Assembly (NCBI GenBank): GCA_031271275.1
Contig: JAISWA010000190.1
Coordinates: 1-6,652 of the forward strand
From: Clostridiales bacterium
Lineage (GTDB): Bacteria; Bacillota; Clostridia; Lachnospirales; WQUN01
Length of the DNA stretch: 6,652 nucleotides
Direction: 5' to 3'
In this document: positions 1 through 4,263 of the stretch, in pieces
Position numbering within the stretch: the stretch's first letter is position 1
Layout: each line of letters opens with the position of its first letter
The notes under the pieces: model-generated
The model's input: only the letters and a program-made list of their open reading frames with translations
The model's database searches: none
What the model was told of the DNA's origin: nothing
Translations under genes and position numbers: made by a program

Positions 1-387
1 GACGGGGTGAAGTTTGGCTACCGCGCCCCCGGCGCTGAAAACCTCGAAAGCCTTTACGTTAAAACGCGCACGGAAGCTTTCGGCATGGAGGCGAAGTTGG
101 CCGCGATGATGGGGGCGGCGGTGCTTTCCGCCGAAAACTATGCTCCCTATTATGAAAAGGCGATGAAAATACGGCGGCTGCTTAAAATGTCCCTTAACTT
201 TGAAGATTACGACGTGATGGTGCTGCCCGCGGCGATAAACGGCGGCGCGTATGAAAACTTGGGGCTGTACGCCCTCGCCAATTTGTGCGGGCTGCCGTCG
301 GTTTCGTTTTCCTATAAGGGCTGCGGGTTGCAGTTGGTCGCGGGGGTAAAGGATGAAAGCGCGCTATTAACGGCGTTGGATTTTTAA
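1..387 (+). CDS. gatA: Aspartyl/glutamyl-tRNA amidotransferase subunit A, C-terminal part (5' end outside window)
   Basis: This is the last 128 residues of GatA, the amidase subunit of GatCAB. GatA releases ammonia from glutamine for amidation of Glu-tRNA(Gln) or Asp-tRNA(Asn) in the cytoplasm. The reading frame is open to base 1, so the GTG at base 7 is internal and not a start. Family landmarks seen are DGVKFGYRA, then NLESLYVKTRTEAFG, a VLSAENYAPYYEKAMKIR stretch, FEDYDVMVLPAA, and the terminal ANLCGLPSVS (the usual NLAGLPAIS). The catalytic Ser/Lys residues lie upstream of the window. The stretch after FEDYDVMVLPAA looks shorter than in typical GatA: the segment before the NLAGLP motif and the Pro-rich segment after it are both trimmed. 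The stop at 385-387 lies 32 bp before gatB, which fits one operon, presumably with gatC upstream. Identification rests on motif recognition plus the gatB neighbour. Confidence 0.95.
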   Translation, partial: DGVKFGYRAPGAENLESLYVKTRTEAFGMEAKLAAMMGAAVLSAENYAPYYEKAMKIRRLLKMSLNFEDYDVMVLPAAINGGAYENLGLYALANLCGLPSVSFSYKGCGLQLVAGVKDESALLTALDF

Positions 388-419
388 ACCTTCTATATAT
401 TTGGTTTTGGAGGCAATTT

Positions 420-1850
420 ATGAAATACGAAGTTGTAATGGGTCTGGAAGTGCATGTGGAGCTGTCCACCGCGTCGAAGCTGTTTTGCGGGTGTTCCGCG
501 AAGTTCGGCGCGGACGCCAACGAAAACGTATGCCCCGCCTGTGCGGGGATGCCGGGGATGCCCGCCGTGCTCAATAAAAAAGCCATCGAGCTCGGCATTG
601 CCGCCGGGTTGGTCACCCACAGCGAAATCGCCCGCAAAACCACTTTCGACAAGAAGAATTATTTTTACCCCGACCTGCCCACGGGCTATCAGATTACGCA
701 GCTTTTCGCGCCCATCTGCCGCAACGGCTGGGTGGAAGTCGAAACGGAAGCCGGGAAAAAGAAAATTACGCTGAAACAAATCCATATCGAGGAGGACGCG
801 GGGAAGCTGATACACGACGGCAGGACGGGCACATCCCTGGTGGATTTCAACCGCACCTCCGTGCCGTTGGTGGAAATCGTAAGCAACCCGGATTTCCAAT
901 CCGCCGAGGAAGTCATCGCGTATTTGGAAAAACTGCGCTCGCTGTTCAGCTTCGCCGGGGTTTCCGACTGCAAAATGCAGGAAGGCTCCATGCGGTGCGA
1001 CGTGAATATTTCCGTGCGGGAAGCGGGTTCCAACGTCTTGGGAACCCGGACGGAAATAAAAAATATGAACTCCCTGAAAGCGATTGCCGCCGCCATCCGC
1101 TACGAATCGGAGCGCCACATCGACGCTTTGGAAACCGGCGGCGAGGTTTTGGTACAGGAAACCCGCCGGTGGGACGACAACGCGGGGGAGACTTTCTCCA
1201 TGCGGGGCAAGGAGGACGCGACGGATTACCGGTATTTCCCCAACCCGGAAATCATGCCGGTCATGATTAGCGACGAATGGATTGCCGCCGTCCGCGAAAG
1301 CCTTCCCGAGACGGCGGAAGAAAAATACGCGCGCATGACGGCGGAGTTGGGGCTTTCGGAATACGACAGCAAAATTATCACGGGCAGCAAGCGGCTTTCC
1401 GAAATATTCGACGGCACGATGCAATACTTCAACAAGCCGAAGGAAGTGGTCAACTGGATCATCGGCGATTTGCTCTCCGTGGCAAGGGGCGGCAACAAGG
1501 GCGAGGACGACATCGAAATAGACTGCGAAAAGTTCGCCAAGCTGATGGCGTTGGTGGACAACAAGACCGTCAACCGCAATGTGGCGAAAAAAATACTGGT
1601 ATTGGTGCTGACGGAGGGCGTTGACCCCGCCGCCTATGTGGAAGAAAACAAGCTCGGGATGGTGGGCGACAAAACCGTAATCGTCGCCGCGGTCAGGGAA
1701 GCGATTGCGGAAAACGCGAAACAGGCGGAGGATTATAAAAACGGCAACGAAAAAATACTCGGCTTCCTGGTGGGGAAAGTAATGAAAAAGTTGGAGGGCA
1801 AGGCAGACCCGCAAATGGTGAACAGTCTGTTGAGGGAGAACCTGACATGA
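420..1850 (+). CDS. gatB: Aspartyl/glutamyl-tRNA(Asn/Gln) amidotransferase subunit B
   Basis: GatB is the tRNA-binding kinase/transamidase subunit of GatCAB. It activates the mischarged Glu- or Asp-tRNA with ATP and uses GatA-derived ammonia. The 476-residue length is normal for the family, so the gene looks complete. The N-terminus shows MGLEVHVEL (residues 7-15) and a four-cysteine zinc site, CxC at 23/25 and CxxC at 38/41. The catalytic cradle signatures follow: YFYPDLPTGYQITQ (81-94), IHIEEDAGKL and DFNRTSVPLVEIVS. The C-terminus has the GatB/YqeY helical tail, with GFLVGKVMKKLEGKADPQ and VNSLL near the end. The ATG at 420 is preceded by GGAGG (409-413) with 6-nt spacing and begins exactly at the expected family start. 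Its stop codon overlaps the next gene's ATG. A long antisense frame over this gene is a composition artefact. Confidence 0.98.
   Translation: MKYEVVMGLEVHVELSTASKLFCGCSAKFGADANENVCPACAGMPGMPAVLNKKAIELGIAAGLVTHSEIARKTTFDKKNYFYPDLPTGYQITQLFAPICRNGWVEVETEAGKKKITLKQIHIEEDAGKLIHDGRTGTSLVDFNRTSVPLVEIVSNPDFQSAEEVIAYLEKLRSLFSFAGVSDCKMQEGSMRCDVNISVREAGSNVLGTRTEIKNMNSLKAIAAAIRYESERHIDALETGGEVLVQETRRWDDNAGETFSMRGKEDATDYRYFPNPEIMPVMISDEWIAAVRESLPETAEEKYARMTAELGLSEYDSKIITGSKRLSEIFDGTMQYFNKPKEVVNWIIGDLLSVARGGNKGEDDIEIDCEKFAKLMALVDNKTVNRNVAKKILVLVLTEGVDPAAYVEENKLGMVGDKTVIVAAVREAIAENAKQAEDYKNGNEKILGFLVGKVMKKLEGKADPQMVNSLLRENLT
1833..1849 (+). promoter_or_regulatory. Ribosome binding site and ATGA overlap start inside the gatB 3' end
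   Basis: AGGGAG at 1833-1838 lies 8 nt before the ATG at 1847-1849. That ATG shares two bases with the gatB TGA (1848-1850). The next in-frame ATG is at residue 110, inside the first membrane segment, so this start is favoured. The arrangement implies translational coupling of the SpoIIM-family protein to gatB. Confidence 0.8.
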
Positions 1851-2776
1851 CCGAGGAAGTTTTCATTTCCCGAAACGAAAGCGAATGGAAGTCCCTTGAG
1901 GTTTTTGTGCGGCGGCTCAACCAAACCGGCGTAAAAAAACTGCCGGGCGGGGAAGTGCGTACCTTTGCGCGGCTGTTCCGGTTGGCGGGGTATCACCTTG
2001 CCTACGCGAAAACCCACTACCCGGGCGGGCGCAGCTATCCTTACCTTAACAAGTTGGTGGGTGTGGCGCACAACCATTTTTACATACGGGAAAGCGGCGG
2101 GCTTTCCCAGGTGAAAGATTATTTGCTGCGGGGCTTTCCGGAAGCGGCGCGGGGTATCATAAAAAATTTTTATATGTCCGCCGCGCTTTTTCTGCTTGGC
2201 GCGTTGTTCGCCGCCGTCTATGTGGCGTTAAGCCCGGAGCGGATGGAGCAAATCATGCCGGGGCTTTCCATGGGGGGCGAACTGGGGGAAGCCGCCGCAA
2301 ACTGGGATTATCCGCTGATGAGCGCGGTAATCATGGCCAATAATATTTCCGTTTCGTTTACGGCGTTTGTGTTGGGCGTGTCCGGCGGAATCGGCACGGT
2401 CATCGTGCTGATTTACAACGGATTGATACTCGGCGGGCTTGCCGCCGCCCTCGCGGGCGGGGGCGGGGATATGCTGACCTTTTTCGCCTTGATACTTCCC
2501 CACGGGGTTTGGGAACTGGCGGCGATTTTTTTAAGCGGCGCCTGCGGTTTAACGCTCGGGCGCGCGGTGTTGGTTCCCGGCAGGTTTAAACGTAAAGACG
2601 CGCTGATTTTCGCCGCAAAAAAAGCGTCGGCGCTGATTCCGGGAATCGTGCTGATGCTTATATTGGCAGGGCTGATAGAGGGCTTCTTTACGCCCCTTGC
2701 CATTTCGCCGGTTTTTAAACTGCTTTTCGCCGGGCTGACCTTGGCGGGGTTGGTCGCGTACTGGGTGAAGCGTTAA
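1847..2776 (+). CDS. SpoIIM-family (COG1300/DUF95) multi-pass membrane protein
   Basis: This is a 309-residue integral membrane protein of the family named after stage II sporulation protein M. Residues 1-105 are a charged, probably cytoplasmic N-terminal domain rich in Arg, Lys and aromatics. Hydrophobic segments follow at about 108-129, 167-190 (NNISVSFTAFVLGVSGG), 190-218, 224-240, 258-280 and 284-305. The family signature PHGVWELAAIFLSGACGL is clear, with His219 and Glu223, as is the later GIVLMLILAGLIEGFFTP. True B. subtilis-type SpoIIM is about 215 residues with a short N-terminus. This longer form matches the variety often found near MoxR ATPase, DUF58 and RDD genes, whose function is not established. 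It is translationally coupled to gatB and converges on a DUF58 gene after 5 bp. A role in engulfment peptidoglycan remodelling is possible but is not supported by the architecture, so no gene symbol is given. Confidence 0.9.
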   Translation: MTEEVFISRNESEWKSLEVFVRRLNQTGVKKLPGGEVRTFARLFRLAGYHLAYAKTHYPGGRSYPYLNKLVGVAHNHFYIRESGGLSQVKDYLLRGFPEAARGIIKNFYMSAALFLLGALFAAVYVALSPERMEQIMPGLSMGGELGEAAANWDYPLMSAVIMANNISVSFTAFVLGVSGGIGTVIVLIYNGLILGGLAAALAGGGGDMLTFFALILPHGVWELAAIFLSGACGLTLGRAVLVPGRFKRKDALIFAAKKASALIPGIVLMLILAGLIEGFFTPLAISPVFKLLFAGLTLAGLVAYWVKR

Positions 2777-2788
2777 TACCGTTAATAC
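2771..2788. repeat. Tandem 9-bp repeat carrying both convergent stop codons
   Basis: CGTTAATAC occurs twice head to tail (2771-2779 and 2780-2788). The first copy supplies the TAA of the SpoIIM-family gene (2774-2776, + strand). The second supplies the TAA of the DUF58 gene (2782-2784, read on the - strand). No stem-loop followed by a T-run is visible on either strand around it, so transcription from both sides may run into the opposing gene. A 9-bp duplication can arise by slippage, and chance is also possible. Confidence 0.85.
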
Positions 2789-4092
2789 ACTCGCCGCGCT
2801 TGCAGCGCAAGGTACTGGTTTACCGCTTCCGCCGCGAAGCGCTCCGCCTCGCACTCGATGTTGGGTATGCGCAGGGCGTTCAGCGTTTGAAAAATCCGCT
2901 TACGCTCCGCTAAAAATTCCTGCGCGGTTTCACGCAGGATTTTGTTTTTCCGCCCATACGCCCGCTGTTCCGCAAGGGCGGTGAGGTTTTCGTTCTTCAT
3001 AAACACCACCACGGGCAGGTGGCGGCGTTTTAACATTTCCATATGGGCGGTCAGCGCTTCGGCTTCTTCTAAAATTTCAAAATCCGTAAAAATAAAAACT
3101 AGCGAACGCCGCTTCTGGTTCTCGCACAACTGCTTAAACGCGCTTTCGTAATCCGAAGTGGCGCGGCTGTCCTCGATATGGTAAAGCGCCTCCATCAACC
3201 GGTTGCGGTGCGCCGCGCCCTTGCCCGGCATGATACGCCCCCGCACCGTTTCGTCAAACACCAACAGCCCGCTGTTGTCGTTTTGGCTGTTCACGATGTC
3301 GGACAAAATCAGCGCGGCGTTTACGGCGTAATCGAGCTTTTTATAGCCGTTTACCGTGTAGCTCATGGGTCTTCCCGCGTCGAGCAGGATAAAAACCGGT
3401 TGGTTCTTTTCCGATTGGTACTGGTTGACGGTCAGCTTATTTTCCCGGGCGGTGGCCATCCAGTTGATTTTGCGGTAGTCGTCGCCATCCACATAGGCGC
3501 GGAGGCTTTCAAATTCCGCGCCTGCCCCGTAAAGCCGCACCGTCTTATGCCCCTGCGGAAGCAGGCGGCTTTTTTGCGTCATCAGCCGGTATTTGCTCAA
3601 ATCTTTTAAATTCGGATACACTTTGAAATCGAAAGGGCAGGGGATAACGGCGTATTTCACGCAAAGTCCCAACAGCCCCTTATACCTTAAATGGATATTA
3701 TGGAATAAAAACGCGCCGCGCTTGGAAGGGACAACCGCGTAGGTGAAGGTTTCCCCGCCGCCGGGCATAACCGTTCGCGAAAGGCTTTGCTTGGTTACGG
3801 TAAAGTGCAGGTCGTTTATTTCGTCCCTCGCCTGAACGCGCAAGGGATACCCGGAGGTATTTTCCACGGTGAATGAAATTTCGTTTTCCGCTTTGTAAAA
3901 TAATTTCTCGTCGCTCTTGCGAGATACGGTAAAGGCATTGCCCGGCGTCATAAAAAAATCCAACGCGAGCAGCCCCGCCGAGAGCAGGTTGAAAATAACA
4001 AAAATATACGTGTGCAGCCCGACGAAGTACGCGGCGGTGGTCAAGAACACGCCAAAAAGCGGAAGCAGCAGAAATCGTTTCGTTACGGACAT
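2782..4092 (-). CDS. DUF58 (COG1721) membrane-anchored protein with vWA-like domain
   Basis: This complete 436-residue protein belongs to the DUF58 family. Two hydrophobic segments (about 7-25 and 28-47) form an N-terminal hairpin that should leave the rest in the cytoplasm. Residues about 60-130 look like a beta-sandwich domain. The hallmark lies at about 187-216: GAGAEFESLRAYVDGDD followed by YRKINWMATAR. A von Willebrand A-like fold follows, with ILLDAGRPMS (235-244) at the MIDAS position and FIFTDFE (333-339) as the second acidic loop. The canonical DxSxS is DAGRP here, so both serines are replaced. DUF58 proteins usually sit beside a MoxR AAA+ ATPase and are thought to act as its adaptor in assembling protein or metal complexes. 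No moxR is present in this window, and this gene has its own promoter at its 5' end. The start at 4092 has only a weak GGGG ribosome site 5 nt upstream, but it precedes the first membrane segment correctly. Confidence 0.94.
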   Translation of the reverse strand: MSVTKRFLLLPLFGVFLTTAAYFVGLHTYIFVIFNLLSAGLLALDFFMTPGNAFTVSRKSDEKLFYKAENEISFTVENTSGYPLRVQARDEINDLHFTVTKQSLSRTVMPGGGETFTYAVVPSKRGAFLFHNIHLRYKGLLGLCVKYAVIPCPFDFKVYPNLKDLSKYRLMTQKSRLLPQGHKTVRLYGAGAEFESLRAYVDGDDYRKINWMATARENKLTVNQYQSEKNQPVFILLDAGRPMSYTVNGYKKLDYAVNAALILSDIVNSQNDNSGLLVFDETVRGRIMPGKGAAHRNRLMEALYHIEDSRATSDYESAFKQLCENQKRRSLVFIFTDFEILEEAEALTAHMEMLKRRHLPVVVFMKNENLTALAEQRAYGRKNKILRETAQEFLAERKRIFQTLNALRIPNIECEAERFAAEAVNQYLALQARRVY

Positions 4093-4116
4093 GGGAACCC
4101 CGCGAGTTTTTTAATT

Positions 4117-4145
4117 ATTATACCGTATGGCAGCGTGGTTGTCAC
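4117..4145 (-). promoter_or_regulatory. Sigma-A-type promoter for the DUF58 gene
   Basis: Read on the - strand, GTGACA (4145-4140; 5 of 6 matches to TTGACA) is separated by exactly 17 bp from a perfect TATAAT (4122-4117). Transcription would start near 4110, giving a leader of only about 18 nt before the ATG at 4092. The match and position are good. Experimental evidence is absent. Confidence 0.7.
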
Positions 4146-4184
4146 AATCTCATTAGCGGTGAAAGTATTAATCCGGTGCGCGGC

Positions 4185-4213
4185 GTCATAAGATATAGGG
4201 ACATGCTTATACT
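4185..4213 (+). promoter_or_regulatory. Weak promoter candidate for the SLH-SpoIID gene
   Basis: TATACT (4208-4213) matches the -10 consensus in 5 of 6 positions, with GTCATA (4185-4190) 17 bp upstream as a poor -35. The same stretch can be read loosely as a sporulation sigma-E element: TCATAAG (4186-4192), 15 bp, then TATACTAA. That reading would suit a SpoIID-like gene, but neither match is strong. The -10 overlaps the left arm of the 12-bp inverted repeat. This is the best candidate in the spacer by eye, not a firm call. Confidence 0.3.
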
Positions 4214-4239
4214 AATCTTCTTTATTGGAAGATTAGTAT
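4209..4239. repeat. Perfect 12-bp inverted repeat with 7-nt loop in the divergent promoter region
   Basis: ATACTAATCTTC (4209-4220) and GAAGATTAGTAT (4228-4239) are exact reverse complements around TTTATTG (4221-4227). No T-run follows on either strand and no gene ends here, so an intrinsic terminator is unlikely. The repeat lies 25 bp before the ATG at 4264 and covers the candidate -10 and transcription start. That position suits a repressor operator. If transcription starts further upstream, it could be a 5'-leader hairpin ending 14 nt before the GGAGG ribosome site (4254-4258). Confidence 0.85.
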
Positions 4240-4263
4240 CACGCTATATGAATGGAGGCGCGT

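Noticed and set aside
393..1814. A 473-codon open frame antisense to gatB
   Set aside because: It mirrors gatB codon periodicity in GC-rich DNA. Its product is unusually rich in His, Phe, Arg and Val without recognisable motifs, it lacks a convincing ribosome site, and gatB is unmistakable on the other strand.
2796..2811. Short hairpin CTTGC-AGC-GCAAG as a terminator for the SpoIIM-family operon
   Set aside because: The stem is only 5 bp with no following T-run, and it lies inside the DUF58 coding sequence, where GC-rich self-complementarity is common.
1847..4092. SpoIIM-family plus DUF58 pair as a MoxR-vWA conflict or defence island
   Set aside because: There is no AAA+ ATPase, effector or mobile-element signature in the window. 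The genes are convergent rather than co-transcribed, and the flank is a housekeeping operon.
4139..4171. TTGTCA with TATTAA as a + strand sigma-A promoter
   Set aside because: The -35-like hexamer is good, but the spacing to the -10-like element is 21 bp, too long. The TTGTCA is mostly the complement of the - strand -35 box.
4209..4239. Inverted repeat as an intrinsic terminator
   Set aside because: No run of T follows on either strand, the arms are AT-rich, and neither flanking gene ends here because the two are divergent.
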